A stretch of 64,000 nucleotides of DNA from Burkholderia plantarii (GCF_001411805.1 NZ_CP007212.1:1550001-1614000), one strand, 5' to 3'. Numbered from the stretch's first letter, positions 9,501 through 17,905 are shown. The notes: generated by a model from the sequence alone, not told the origin. Program-made: numbers and translations.

Positions 9501-10668
9501 GCGGGCCGCTGCCCCGCTCGATCAAAAGGAGAACAAGGCGTTGGGCATTCGGGCGTCGGAGCGCGTTGAACGGGAACTCGTCGACAAGCACTTTGCGGCG
9601 CTGCGCGAGGTCGTGACGGGAAGCGTGGACGTGGAGTCCGACACGCGGCCCGCCGCCGCGCAGGCGGACAAAACCGGGCTCGACGGCGTTTCCAACCTGC
9701 TGAACGATTACTACACGGCGCTCACGGTTGCCGACAATGCGTTGTCGAACAACAGCATGCCGCCGGCGAGCGACGTCGCCGCGAAACTGAAAATGACGGC
9801 CGACACGATGCCCGCGCCGTTTCGCGCGGTGTTGCTGCAACTCGCGGCCGATGGCTCGCGCGAAGTCAACCAGGGCATCGGCCAGCTGTTGTCGCGCCAG
9901 ATGCAGGCCGTGATCGGCGACACCTGCCGGCTGACGATCGAGGGCAATTATCCGTTCGTGCCCGGCAGCAAGCGCGACGTTGGCATCGAAGACTTTACGC
10001 GCGTGTTCGCCCAGGGCGGCCTGATCGATGACTTCTTCACGAAAACGCTTTCACCGTTTGTCGACACGGCCGCGAAGCCCTGGCGCTACCGGACGCTGCC
10101 GGGCGCGACCGAGCCCATGCAGGGGCCGGACCTGGCACCGTTCGAGCAGGCGAAGGCAATCCGCGACGTCTTCTTCGACGATCCCGGCCACAAGCAATTG
10201 ACCTGGAAGGCCGACTTCCGGATCCCCGAGCTCGACCCGACGATCATGAGCCTGTCGCTCGACATCGACGGACAGACGATGCGCTATCGACACGGCCCGG
10301 TCGCGCCTTTCACGGTCACCTGGCCCGGGCCGCGCGGCGGCGTCCACGCGGAAATCACGGCCAGCCCGCGGATCCGGCCCGATACGTCGACGATCGCGGC
10401 GGACGGGCCGTGGGCGTTGATGCGGCTGCTCCAGAAAGGTCGCGTGGTGGAGGCGGCCACGCCGGGCCGCACGCGTGTCGCATTCAGTTTCGACGGGCGT
10501 CAGGCGGCGCTCGACGTCGCAAGCGCCGGGAGCGTCGCAAATCCGCTCACGAGCGACGTGCTGAGGACGTTCCGGTGCCCCAGCGCGATGGCGGCGTTCA
10601 ATTTGCCGGATAGCGGCCCGCCGCCTGGCTTGCCGCGTGGCGCGTTGCCGACGGGCGCAGTCCGCTGA
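6568..10668 (+). CDS. tssM: TssM (IcmF family) inner-membrane protein
   Basis: A 1366-residue protein starting at ATG 6568, after the TssL stop. Four hydrophobic segments lie in the first about 120 residues. A cytoplasmic NTPase-like domain carries a Walker A motif GSQGAGKT (195-202) and DTAGYYTR further on. A low-complexity Ala/Gly/Lys/Thr-rich insert of roughly 60 residues follows DTAGYYTR, which is unusual in TssM. A later membrane segment (ALALLLFAWLAIGL, near residue 590) leads to the long periplasmic part with ImcF-related and C-terminal domains. TssM spans the periplasm and contacts TssL and the outer-membrane lipoprotein TssJ. No tssJ, sheath or baseplate gene is in the window. Confidence 0.93.
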   Translation: MKKFQFLSFLASRQFLVLLALIVVALVIWFVGPTFAFGGLKPLAGVGMRVLLIALLLAGVLLWLAGWSTSVVFVALLCLLIWYAAPLLSFDHTAPLEPVSTRLMAIALVVAVFVLFWIVRLWQKMREDDAFLKKMLRMDRRKDESPATPRLRKIEGIVTSALARLKLMRTGARGLGKLFQGKRYLYELPWYITLGSQGAGKTSILMNGGLVFPVAEQMQRAAGTLAGNAASVDWWLTNDAVLIDTAGYYTRHGTSTAEDVGASAPETGKQTTGVPGKDGADTQPTAKGAEDEAKRNEASQSKAAAASTTSGQVIPPGQGPAERRQKIDRAEWLGFLGMLRRHRPRAPINGALLTIDLATLAGADEQARVTEAAVLRARLAELRQELGIRFPVYVMVTKMDRLTGFTEYFGALTAEGRAQAWGFTLPYGKETVAKEGLRERCRAELAELAQRLGGSIDTHLQDEYDAHKRRSLAVLPEEFSALLGPLLDLIDQVFLDSRYDDTQLHSTLRGVYFTSARQRDSEIVVERSTVVQRLLSTQGRAPVTSARAEGNQGFFLHDVLTRVVFPEAHLVSPNLRWEYRYRLLRLIGHALALLLFAWLAIGLRVSFGNNSDYLDTIGRKVQALTPRVTTLYKTPKLQAVPDTLTEARNLPTFSGLDLSDPDSAWRYGLYTPADIAAESRHTYDALEDHLLLPQIVHRLEGVMSGAIARKNPKAAYDALRVYLMLYDKAKFNAGDVKAWVLDDWAKTDSAAVFGGRAAMIDHLQQLFSGARVVQSPLIRNDALVQQTRAFLDGSNATDRLYQRAKEAMQKEAPDEFTLLRAVGPQAGTVFTRASDAPLSRGVPGIFTFDGYRNLFDKRLTEFVRIARDDDAWVMGRSYLAGASNSAQKKTAEIVSGATGADDALTDAVRREYLTEYAQRWDAFLDDIRAVSGTSLAFNLKVLRSFAAPDSPLVRLARAAMHETTLTQSMAASDGPLLQRAAAPLDQKENKALGIRASERVERELVDKHFAALREVVTGSVDVESDTRPAAAQADKTGLDGVSNLLNDYYTALTVADNALSNNSMPPASDVAAKLKMTADTMPAPFRAVLLQLAADGSREVNQGIGQLLSRQMQAVIGDTCRLTIEGNYPFVPGSKRDVGIEDFTRVFAQGGLIDDFFTKTLSPFVDTAAKPWRYRTLPGATEPMQGPDLAPFEQAKAIRDVFFDDPGHKQLTWKADFRIPELDPTIMSLSLDIDGQTMRYRHGPVAPFTVTWPGPRGGVHAEITASPRIRPDTSTIAADGPWALMRLLQKGRVVEAATPGRTRVAFSFDGRQAALDVASAGSVANPLTSDVLRTFRCPSAMAAFNLPDSGPPPGLPRGALPTGAVR

Positions 10669-10689
10669 ATCAGAGAGGAATCGATCAAG

Positions 10690-11904
10690 ATGACGTTTTT
10701 GACGACTGGTGCGCAGAGCCATGCAGGGGCTGTCGTGTCGCCGCCTGTTGCCGCACGGCTCAAGGCTGCGGAGCTGGCGATCAACCCGTTGCTCGAGGCG
10801 GCGCGCGTCCTGTTGCGGGCGTTGGCCGACACGCCGGAAATGCTCGATGCGGCCGCGGTTGCCCGGCGGCGTCAGTGGCTGGCGAGCGAGATCCGGCTTT
10901 TCACGCGGATCTGCGCTGAGCTTCGGCTCCGCCCCGAGCATGTGCGGTACGCGAGCTATTGTCTGTGCTCGGCGCTCGACGAGGCCGCCATGCAGACGCG
11001 TTGGGGAAAAGGCGAGGCAACCGGTGTCGAATGGCAGGTCGAAGGGCTGGCAGCCGCGATGGGCCATGATCATCAAGGCGGCGACCATGTTTTCCGGCTG
11101 ATCGACGAGGCAATGCGCAGCCCGCGTGAGAATCTCGATCTGATCGAGTTGTACCAGAACGTACTCGACCTCGGGTTTCGTGGACGATACCGCTTTGAAG
11201 CCGGTGGGCAAAAGCGCTGGCAGGTCATTCGCGAACACGTACACGACGTGGTCATGTCGGGTGGGCAGAGCACGGGCCGCATCGGCGAGCCGCTGAGACG
11301 CCCGCGGCAGACGGTCGATCCGTGGGTACGTCCGGTGGTGGTACGCCGGTCGCGAGCGAGGTTCGTCGGAAGTCTCGCGATTGCGTTGCTGCTGGGGGCG
11401 GGCGGCTACGCGGCGGCGGACCTCTGGATGCGCACGAAAGGCAGACGCCGGGCGTCGCCGCTCGACACGCTGGCTCGAAATCTGGAGCAGCGGTTGCGCG
11501 ACGACATGGCGGCGGGGAATGTCGAACTGATTCACGGCGCCGGGAACGATGCGTTGACGCTCCGATTCAGCGGGATGTTCGGGCCTGGCGAGGCAACGGT
11601 GGCGCCGTGGGGCGCGTCGATGGCGGCCTCGGCCGGCCGCGAAATCGCGACGGTGACCGAGGGAGCGGCTGTCCGGGTGGTGGGATACGCGGACAGCACG
11701 CCGATCAGTTCGACGCGCCGCGCCTCCAACCAGGCGCTTTCCGAGGCACGCGCCCGGCACGTGGCCCGGATTCTCGTCGCGGCCGGCGTACCGGCGTCGC
11801 GCATCAGCGTCGAGGGAAATGGCGACGCCGATTCGCTGGCGGACAACGGTACCGCGTCGGGAAGGGCGAGAAATCGGCGCGTCGAAGTGACCGTCATGGA
11901 TTGA
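10690..11904 (+). CDS. Second TssL-like (DotU) protein with OmpA domain
   Basis: A 404-residue protein 21 bases after tssM, with AGAGGAA as ribosome site. It has the same plan as the gene at 5223: DotU domain with NPLLEAARVLLRALADTPE and YASYCLCSALDEAAMQT, one membrane helix (about 225-247), then an OmpA domain with VVGYADSTPI and GRARNRRVEV. The two proteins are clearly paralogous but well diverged. A type VI cluster normally needs one TssL; having two around one tssM suggests a hetero-oligomeric anchor or a replacement in progress. It ends the + strand module. Confidence 0.9.
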   Translation: MTFLTTGAQSHAGAVVSPPVAARLKAAELAINPLLEAARVLLRALADTPEMLDAAAVARRRQWLASEIRLFTRICAELRLRPEHVRYASYCLCSALDEAAMQTRWGKGEATGVEWQVEGLAAAMGHDHQGGDHVFRLIDEAMRSPRENLDLIELYQNVLDLGFRGRYRFEAGGQKRWQVIREHVHDVVMSGGQSTGRIGEPLRRPRQTVDPWVRPVVVRRSRARFVGSLAIALLLGAGGYAAADLWMRTKGRRRASPLDTLARNLEQRLRDDMAAGNVELIHGAGNDALTLRFSGMFGPGEATVAPWGASMAASAGREIATVTEGAAVRVVGYADSTPISSTRRASNQALSEARARHVARILVAAGVPASRISVEGNGDADSLADNGTASGRARNRRVEVTVMD

Positions 11905-11913
11905 GGATCGACG

Positions 11914-11946
11914 GCAGGCATCGACCGCGCCGCGAGACATGCCTGC
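11914..11946. terminator. Possible bidirectional terminator hairpin
   Basis: An 8-bp inverted repeat, GCAGGCAT (11914-11921) and ATGCCTGC (11939-11946), lies between the convergent second tssL-like gene and the cytochrome gene. The loop is long (17 bases) and no T-run follows, so this is a weak call supported mainly by position. Confidence 0.35.
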
Positions 11947-11960
11947 AGCCGAATCGCCCC

Positions 11961-12754
11961 TTACTCCGCGAGCGACGTCACATGACGCGCCACGTCCCCC
12001 ACGTGGGTCGCATCGAGGGTTTCGGATACAGCATCGGCATGATCCCGGACGGCTCGCGGATACGTGATGCCACGCCATCGAGCGACAGCGTTGCCGCGAT
12101 GCCGACGCGCTTCGGTCCCACGCCGCCTTCACCATGCGGACCATGGCATCCCGCGCAATTCGCCGCGAAGATCGACGCTCCGTGAGCGTTTCCGACGCCG
12201 ACCCCGGCCGTCTCGGCCGCCATCCGCGTGGCATGCGTGCCCACGGTTCCGTCGTTCAGCAGCGCGATCGCGGCAACGGGCGGATTCGCGGGAATCGAAT
12301 CGAGGTAGGCGTGAATCCGTGCGATATCGTCGTTCGAGAGGATCTTCGCGCTGAACGGCGGCATCTGGCCGGTCGGTGCATGCACGTAGGCCGGCATCGC
12401 CGCGAGCGGCAGCGGGGGCGGCGCGCGTGCCGGCCCCGTGCCGATGCTGCCCTGGCCGGAGATGCCGTGGCATTCGTAGCATCCCTTTTCTGCATGAACG
12501 GCGCGCGGCCTGCCTGGACGTCGGGATCGGCGGCGGCAGCGGCGAATCACGTTCCACACTTCGGCGCAAAGGCGCGCCGTGCTGATCGGCGAGCCGTCCC
12601 ATGCGCGCGTGGCGGCTTCCCGGGCGTTGGTGCGCATCGTGTCGAACGCCCGTTGCATGGCGGATTCCTGCGCGATGCCGGTGCCGGGGTTCGCCAGCAC
12701 GGCGGCAGTCCCCGTGACCAGCGCCTCTTTCACGAACGTGCGTCGTCCCGTCAT
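11961..12754 (-). pseudogene. Frameshifted di-haem cytochrome c
   Basis: The frame from ATG 12754 begins with a twin-arginine-like signal (MTGRRTFVKEAL) and later has two haem-attachment motifs, CYECH and CAGCHG, with Met-rich segments typical of cytochrome c subunits of periplasmic dehydrogenases. Three places look shifted. Near 12540-12550 the frame turns into an Arg-rich run, while another frame reads FAAAAADPDVQAGRAPF; near 12487 it returns to the haem frame; near 12018-12024 it leaves again, and the neighbouring frame gives LDATHVGDVARHVTSLAE and a stop at 11961-11963. The unshifted frame would stop at 11978. This is a decayed gene or carries sequencing errors. No dehydrogenase partner is adjacent. 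Confidence 0.7.
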
Positions 12755-13053
12755 TGTCTCCGCTCATCTGTGAGATGGTTCGATATCCAGACGGCATGGC
12801 ATCGAATCGGCCTCATGTAAGCGAGCGCCCGTGGCGCGCCTCACTATGCACTACGCCATTGAGCATCAGTTCTGGTTAAGCTACGGGGATTGGCATATGG
12901 CATTCGAGGTGGCGTTCCGTGACCTGAGCCGGCCAATCCGTGATAGTCACCTTCGCGCCATCGTTCACGGCTGCAGCGGGAATCGTCGGCCACCGGATCG
13001 CGCCTAGCCCGCCGCCGCAAGGCGCTCCAAATCCATCCAGCCAAGGCCCGCCC
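12755..13053. other. Divergent intergenic region
   Basis: About 300 bases between the leftward cytochrome remnant and the rightward RraA-family gene. No protein-like frame is convincing. It contains a separated inverted repeat GGATTGG (about 12888-12894) and CCAATCC (about 12933-12939) ahead of the RraA-family gene, which could be a regulator site; I cannot assign it. Confidence 0.4.
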
Positions 13054-13773
13054 ATGACCCGACTGACCGACGCCCTGCGTCAGCAACTCGAAACGATCAG
13101 CACCGCCACGCTGGCCACCGCGCTCTACAAGCGCGGCCTGCGCAACCAGGTGATCCAGGGCGTCACGCCGCTCGGGCGGCTCGACAAAAGCATGGTGGGC
13201 GAGGCGTTCACGCTGCGCTACATCCCGGCTCGCGAGGACCGCAACGGCCTGGAGGTATTCCGTGATCCGGAGCATCCGCAGCGCAAGGCGGTGGAGACCT
13301 GTCCGCCCGGCGCGGTGCTGGTGATGGACAGCCGCAACGATCCGCGCGCGGCCTCGGCGGGTGGCATTCTCGTCACGCGCCTGATGAAGCGCGGCGTGGC
13401 AGGCGTGGTCACCGACGGCGGCTTTCGCGATGCCGACGAGATCGCGCGGGCCGACATCGCGGCCTTCCATCAACGCCCCTCGGCACCGACCAACCTCACG
13501 CTGCACGAGGCGCTCGACATCGACGTGCCGATCGGTTGCGGCGGCGCGCCGGTGTTTCCCGGCGACGTGCTGGTGGGCGACAACGATGGCGTGATCGTGA
13601 TTCCGGCGCACCTTGTCGCAGCGATAACCACCGAGGCCGTCGAGATGACCGCGTTCGAGGACTTCGTGATGGAGCAGGTGCGGGCCGGCGAGACGATCAT
13701 CGGGCTCTACCCGGCGACGCATCCGGCCACGCAGGAGAAATTCGCGGCCTGGCGCAGCCGTCACGGCCGCTGA
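13054..13773 (+). CDS. RraA / HMG-aldolase family protein
   Basis: A 239-residue protein of the RraA-like family, starting at ATG 13054. The frame stays open upstream but that part is not protein-like. The family motif DGGFRD is at 121-126, where Arg125 and Asp126 are the usual substrate-binding Arg and metal-binding Asp. PGDVLVGDNDGVIVIP near the C terminus is also typical. Members are either class II aldolases/decarboxylases for 4-carboxy-4-hydroxy-2-oxoacids and sugar-acid products, or the RNase E regulator RraA; the two cannot be told apart here. No catabolic partner genes adjoin it, so the substrate is unknown. Confidence 0.85.
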   Translation: MTRLTDALRQQLETISTATLATALYKRGLRNQVIQGVTPLGRLDKSMVGEAFTLRYIPAREDRNGLEVFRDPEHPQRKAVETCPPGAVLVMDSRNDPRAASAGGILVTRLMKRGVAGVVTDGGFRDADEIARADIAAFHQRPSAPTNLTLHEALDIDVPIGCGGAPVFPGDVLVGDNDGVIVIPAHLVAAITTEAVEMTAFEDFVMEQVRAGETIIGLYPATHPATQEKFAAWRSRHGR

Positions 13774-13839
13774 GAGCGCCGGCCGATACGCGCGGCGGCG
13801 TGTGTGCGGCCACGATGCCGGCGCGGCCCGTTTATCCGT

Positions 13840-15030
13840 TCATTGGCCAGCGCGTTGCCCGCCGCCCGGCGCGACCGCCCCGCGGGCGCCGGTCGACGGC
13901 ATCAGCAGCAAGGCCATCGCCAGCGAGATCAGGCAGCCGGCGAGTACTTCCTCGATACGCAGGCGCGCCAGCGGCATGATGGCGAAGCCCAACTGGCCAT
14001 ACAGCAGCCCGACCAGCATCGTGATGAAGAACACGCCGCGCGCGTAGGCATGCAGGATGTAGTAGGCCCAGCCAAATACCGACACGACGATCGCGGCGGC
14101 CAGCACCCACGGCTGGTGTCCGCACGCGGTGATCAGCAGCACGCTGGCCGCCGCGCCCGTCAGCGTGCCGGCCACGCGTTTCATGATGCGTTCGCGCGTG
14201 CCCTGATACGACGTGGTGCCGAGAAACACCACGAAGGTGCTGATGACGGCCCACATCGAGCGTTCCTCCGACATCGCGTTGCCGGCGAGCATGGCCAGCA
14301 ATGCCGCTAGCGTGGCGGCGAGCGCCGGGCGCCACGCGAGCCGATGCAGCCGGTGCGCGAGCAGCTCGGCGAGCGGCCGTTCGCTGGGCCGTCCGGTCAC
14401 GACCAGATCGGCCGCGTAGCGCAGCGCGGCGGCGGCCCATGTGCTGGCTGCCGCGAGGCCGTGGGGCAGCGTGCGCGCAAACGCCTGCGCCGGCGCCGGT
14501 GGATCGACCCGCTCCATCGGAATGACGACGCGCCCCACGAGCGCGACGACGAACGGCGCCATCGCCATCACGGTCAGCATGTCCGCGAGCCGTTCGCCGG
14601 CGGGATGCAGATACAGGCCGAGGTAGAAGCACACCAGGGTCAGCATCGCGGCGCCCACCGCGCGCGCGCCGAGCGACTGGCAGAGCACGCCGATGAACAC
14701 GGCGAGCAGCGAGCCGGCGCCGCGCAGCGCGGGCTGCGTGGCGACCTCGGCGGCGGCGGCGAAGGCGGCGCCGGCACAGGCGCCAAGCATCACGAGCGAG
14801 ACGAGCCAGCCCGACCAGCGCGCCTCGCGCAGGAACAGCGGGGCGATCATGGCGAACAGCGCACCCGGTATGGCCACGGTGGGCGAGTCGTGATGCTGGA
14901 GTGCTTCGAGGATGCCGAGGCCGGCCGTCAGCAGGCTGGCGAGCGTCGAACGCAGGGCGACCCGCAGGCGCGCGAACGCGGGGTCATGGGTGTGGACGCG
15001 GCTGAATGCGCGCGAGCAGGCGGCGATCAT
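13840..15030 (-). CDS. FUSC-family membrane exporter
   Basis: A 396-residue integral membrane protein; ATG 15030 was chosen because the preceding open frame is Arg/Pro-rich and unlike protein. It has two blocks of about five or six membrane helices separated by a cytoplasmic stretch (about 195-240). The second block has the fusaric-acid-resistance pattern EERSMWAVISTFVVFLGTTSYQGTRERIMKRVAGT and VFGWAYYILHAYA. FUSC and AaeB-type proteins export aromatic acids or related toxic compounds, usually with a membrane-fusion partner; no partner is adjacent. It is convergent with the RraA-family gene. Confidence 0.85.
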   Translation of the reverse strand: MIAACSRAFSRVHTHDPAFARLRVALRSTLASLLTAGLGILEALQHHDSPTVAIPGALFAMIAPLFLREARWSGWLVSLVMLGACAGAAFAAAAEVATQPALRGAGSLLAVFIGVLCQSLGARAVGAAMLTLVCFYLGLYLHPAGERLADMLTVMAMAPFVVALVGRVVIPMERVDPPAPAQAFARTLPHGLAAASTWAAAALRYAADLVVTGRPSERPLAELLAHRLHRLAWRPALAATLAALLAMLAGNAMSEERSMWAVISTFVVFLGTTSYQGTRERIMKRVAGTLTGAAASVLLITACGHQPWVLAAAIVVSVFGWAYYILHAYARGVFFITMLVGLLYGQLGFAIMPLARLRIEEVLAGCLISLAMALLLMPSTGARGAVAPGGGQRAGQ

Positions 15031-15257
15031 GATCGACGATTTCCGTGCAGGTCGGCGTCCGGCTCGTGGCCGTGCGCCGACTTCCGGGCACGACGGCCCG
15101 GCGTTGAGGGCGCCTCGGGGCGCGTCGGTGCCGGGATCTCCGGCCTGGCGCGTGCCCGCTGAGGCGAGTCCACGAACGTATCCGGCCGGCATCGAGGGTA
15201 CGACGCCGGTCAGGTAGTTCGGGTTTCCCCCGATGATAGTCGATCAAAATTGCGCAA

Positions 15258-16403
15258 TCAGGACGTCGCGCGCGGCGCGGACGGATGACGCGTGAAGAAT
15301 TCGACAAGGCTGCGCGGCGCGCCGGCGCCCAGGCAGACCTCGAGCAGATCCTCCGCCTGCGCCGCCTCGGCCGCGCTGCGCGGGAACATGGCCGCTTCAT
15401 GGGCGGCGAGCGCGGCCTCGACGTCGCCGCGATGCGTGACGAGGGCGCGCGCGAGTTCGGTGCCGTCGAACATGGCCAGGTTGGCCCCTTCGCCCGACGG
15501 GAGCATCAGGTGGGCGGCATCGCCGAGCAGCGTCACGCCGGGCGTGCGCGGCCAGCGGTGCGCGGCCGGCAGCGCATGGACCGGCCGCGGGACCGGCGCC
15601 GCGTCGCCGGCGGTGACGAGCGCGGTCAGCGCCGGTGCCCAATCCGCGAATTCGGCCGCTACCGCGGCGCGTGCCGCCGCCGGATCGCCGAAATCGATCG
15701 CGTCGAGCCAGTCCTTCGGCTTGCGCAGTTCCACGTAGGTGTGCAGCACGCCGCCGGGCTCGCGATGCGCGAGGATGCCCCGGCCGGGCGCCAGCGCGAA
15801 CAGCGCGCCGCCGCCCACCATGCGCGCGCTGGCCGGATGGCGCGTGTCGGCGTCGATGAGCCAGGTCTCGACCAGGCTCACGCCGGCGTAGGCCGGCTGC
15901 GCCGCGCAGACCAGCGCGCGGACCTTCGACCACGCGCCGTCCGCGCCGACCAGCAGGTCGGCGCTCGCCGTCGAGCCATCGACGAAGTGCAGCGCGTGAC
16001 GGCCGCCGCCGAGCGGGCTCGCCGCCACGAGCTTGTGCCCCCAGCGCACCGTGCCGGCCGGCAGCGCGTCGAGCAGCAGCTGGCGCAGCGCGCCGCGCGG
16101 CACCTCGGGGCGGCCGCCCGTGCCGTCGTCGGGCTGGTCGAACAGCACCGTGCCGTGCCGGTCCAGCACGCGCGTGGCCTGGCCGCCCGGATGGATCAGC
16201 GTGACGAAGCGCTCGAACAGGCCCGCCGCCTTCAGCGCCCGCTGGCCGTTGTGTTCGTGGATGTCCAGCATGCCGCCCTGCGGGCGCGCATCGGCCGAGG
16301 CATCGGCCTCGTAGACCGTCGCGGCAATGCCGTGGACGTGAAGCACGCGGGCCAGCGTCAGTCCGCCGAGCCCCGCGCCGACGATGGCGATCGAGATGGT
16401 CAT
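15258..16403 (-). CDS. TetX-like FAD-dependent monooxygenase
   Basis: A 381-residue flavoprotein starting at ATG 16403. The Rossmann motif GAGLGGLTLA begins at residue 9, the segment GGMLDIHEHNGQRALKAAGL resembles the equivalent TetX region (LDLHKGTGQEAMKKAGL), and the second FAD motif GDAAHLMLPSGEGAN starts at Gly294. This is the class A flavin monooxygenase fold of tetracycline destructases and related hydroxylases. Resemblance to TetX covers most of the length by eye, but substrate specificity cannot be read from it. It is divergent from a TetR regulator with paired operators between them, which suggests induction by the substrate, possibly an antibiotic or aromatic compound. Confidence 0.88.
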   Translation of the reverse strand: MTISIAIVGAGLGGLTLARVLHVHGIAATVYEADASADARPQGGMLDIHEHNGQRALKAAGLFERFVTLIHPGGQATRVLDRHGTVLFDQPDDGTGGRPEVPRGALRQLLLDALPAGTVRWGHKLVAASPLGGGRHALHFVDGSTASADLLVGADGAWSKVRALVCAAQPAYAGVSLVETWLIDADTRHPASARMVGGGALFALAPGRGILAHREPGGVLHTYVELRKPKDWLDAIDFGDPAAARAAVAAEFADWAPALTALVTAGDAAPVPRPVHALPAAHRWPRTPGVTLLGDAAHLMLPSGEGANLAMFDGTELARALVTHRGDVEAALAAHEAAMFPRSAAEAAQAEDLLEVCLGAGAPRSLVEFFTRHPSAPRATS

Positions 16404-16431
16404 CCGGATTCCCGTTGATTGCGCTACTCTG

Positions 16432-16468
16432 TGGAACGTCATTCCAGTCATTCTGGAACAACATTCCA
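16432..16468. promoter_or_regulatory. Paired palindromic TetR operators
   Basis: Two perfect 15-bp palindromes of the form TGGAA-N5-TTCCA lie at 16432-16446 (spacer CGTCA) and 16454-16468 (spacer CAACA), centre to centre 22 bp. The arms between them form a third overlapping inverted repeat, TTCCAG and CTGGAA. They sit between the divergent monooxygenase (start 16403) and tetR (start 16511), where an autoregulating TetR would bind and close both promoters. The palindromes are seen directly; binding by this TetR is inferred. Confidence 0.8.
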
Positions 16469-16510
16469 TTGAAATCAAGACAGCCCGTGGAACGGGGCGT
16501 GGAGAACGGC

Positions 16511-17191
16511 ATGGTGAAGAAGGCGGGCAGTGCGCAGCGGCGCAGCGAGTCGCTGTCGCGGGAGCAGATCGTCGAGGCGTCGATCGCCTTGCTGGACAGC
16601 GGCGGCGAGAGCGGGCTGACGTTTCGCGCGCTGTCCGGGCGGCTGGCCACCGGCCCCGGCACGATCTACTGGCACATCGACAACAAGCGCGACCTGCTGA
16701 CGGCCGCCTGCGACGCCGTGGTGGCGCGCGCGACCGACCCGGCGCACGACGGCGCGGCGCCGCGTGCGGCGATCCGCGAACTGGCCCGGCGGCTGTTCGA
16801 GACGATCGACGCGCATCCTTGGGTCGGGGCCGCGCTCACGCGCGCGCCGGGCGCGCTGCCGATGGTGCGGATTCTCGAGCGGCTCGGCCGGCAGATCCAG
16901 GCGCTCGGCGTGCCGGCGCGCGCGCAGTGGGCCGCCGTATCGGCGCTGTCGAGCTACATCCTCGGCGTGAGCGGGCAGAACGCGGCGAACGCGCTGATCG
17001 CGCGCGAGCTGGATGCCGATCGCGACGCGCTGCTGGGCGAGGTGGCGACGGTCTGGGCGGCGCTCGATCCCGATGCGTATCCGTTCACGCGCGGTATCGC
17101 CGCGCAGTTGCGCGCGCATGACGATCGCGACGATTTTCTGGCCGGCATCGACCTGATCGTCGGCGGGATCGAGGCGGCCCACGGGCGGTGA
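16511..17191 (+). CDS. TetR-family regulator
   Basis: A 226-residue repressor; ATG 16511 follows GGAGAACGGC, a fair ribosome site, and the longer open frame would run through the operators. The N-terminal helix-turn-helix is SREQIVEASIALLDSGGESGLTFRALSGRLATGPGTIYWHIDNKRDLL (about 15-63), the most conserved part of TetR proteins. The remaining helices resemble the TetR_C ligand domain. It probably represses itself and the divergent FAD monooxygenase through the palindromes at 16432-16468, with relief by the monooxygenase substrate. Confidence 0.92.
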   Translation: MVKKAGSAQRRSESLSREQIVEASIALLDSGGESGLTFRALSGRLATGPGTIYWHIDNKRDLLTAACDAVVARATDPAHDGAAPRAAIRELARRLFETIDAHPWVGAALTRAPGALPMVRILERLGRQIQALGVPARAQWAAVSALSSYILGVSGQNAANALIARELDADRDALLGEVATVWAALDPDAYPFTRGIAAQLRAHDDRDDFLAGIDLIVGGIEAAHGR

Positions 17192-17410
17192 CGCGCGGCG
17201 GCGGAGCGGGGGGCGGCGGCGATGCCTGAGGCTGTCCCTCGCGACCGGATCGACGCCGCGGAACGTGACGTGGCTCTCCTCGAAGACATGGCCGATCGAA
17301 CGGCCGGTGCCGTCGCTTACCATGGCGGTGGTCCGCTGGCGATCGTGCCGAACCCCTCACCCCCCGGTCCCGCAGACGCGTTCACGAAGCCGCCCACGAG
17401 AGCACGCGCG

Positions 17411-17860
17411 ATGAATCGACTCTTCTTCAACGCCTTCATCCTGGCCAAGGTGCCGATCGCCTGGATCGCCGGCGTGAAGCTGCAGCATCTGGACGACAGG
17501 TCCTGCCGGATGGCGGTGCGCTACGGCTGGCTGAACCGGAACCCGTTCAACAGCATGTTCTGGGCCGTGGAAGGCATGGCGGCCGAGTTCTCGACCGGCG
17601 CGCTCTGCATCGCCAGGCTGCGCAAAACGGAGCGCCGGATTTCGCTGCTGCTGGTCGGGCTCGAGGCGAACTTCTCGAAGAAGGCGGTCGGCCGGATCGC
17701 GTTTCGCTGCGACGAGGGCGAGGCGGTGGATGCGGTGCTGCGTGATGTGGTTGCCGACAGCGTGCCGCGGACGCTTCGGATGCGCAGCGTCGGCACCGAC
17801 GAGCAGGGCGATCAGGTGGGCGAGTTCTTCTTTACCTGGAGTTTCAAGGCGAAGGGGTGA
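17411..17860 (+). CDS. DUF4442 hotdog-fold protein
   Basis: A 149-residue protein starting at ATG 17411. It has the DUF4442 pattern, LQHLDDRSCRMAVRYGWLNRNPFNSMFWAVEGMAAEFSTG, within a hotdog-like layout of one helix and antiparallel strands. DUF4442 proteins are related to acyl-CoA thioesterases, and enzymatic activity is unproven for most. The 219 bases upstream, after tetR, hold no recognised gene; an operon with tetR is uncertain. Confidence 0.85.
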   Translation: MNRLFFNAFILAKVPIAWIAGVKLQHLDDRSCRMAVRYGWLNRNPFNSMFWAVEGMAAEFSTGALCIARLRKTERRISLLLVGLEANFSKKAVGRIAFRCDEGEAVDAVLRDVVADSVPRTLRMRSVGTDEQGDQVGEFFFTWSFKAKG

Positions 17861-17905
17861 GGGCGCTTGCCGTTCGGAGCGGCACATGCCGGGGAGCGAC
17901 TCGCA

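Noticed and set aside
10051..12234. A 727-codon minus-strand frame over the 3' end of tssM and the second tssL-like gene
   Set aside because: Arg-rich shadow. The plus-strand frames carry TssM and DotU/OmpA motifs.
13776..13824. GCGCCGGC repeats as a terminator between the RraA-family and FUSC genes
   Set aside because: The 8-mer is itself palindromic and the arms are 33 bases apart without a T-run, so any pairing is probably chance in this GC-rich DNA.
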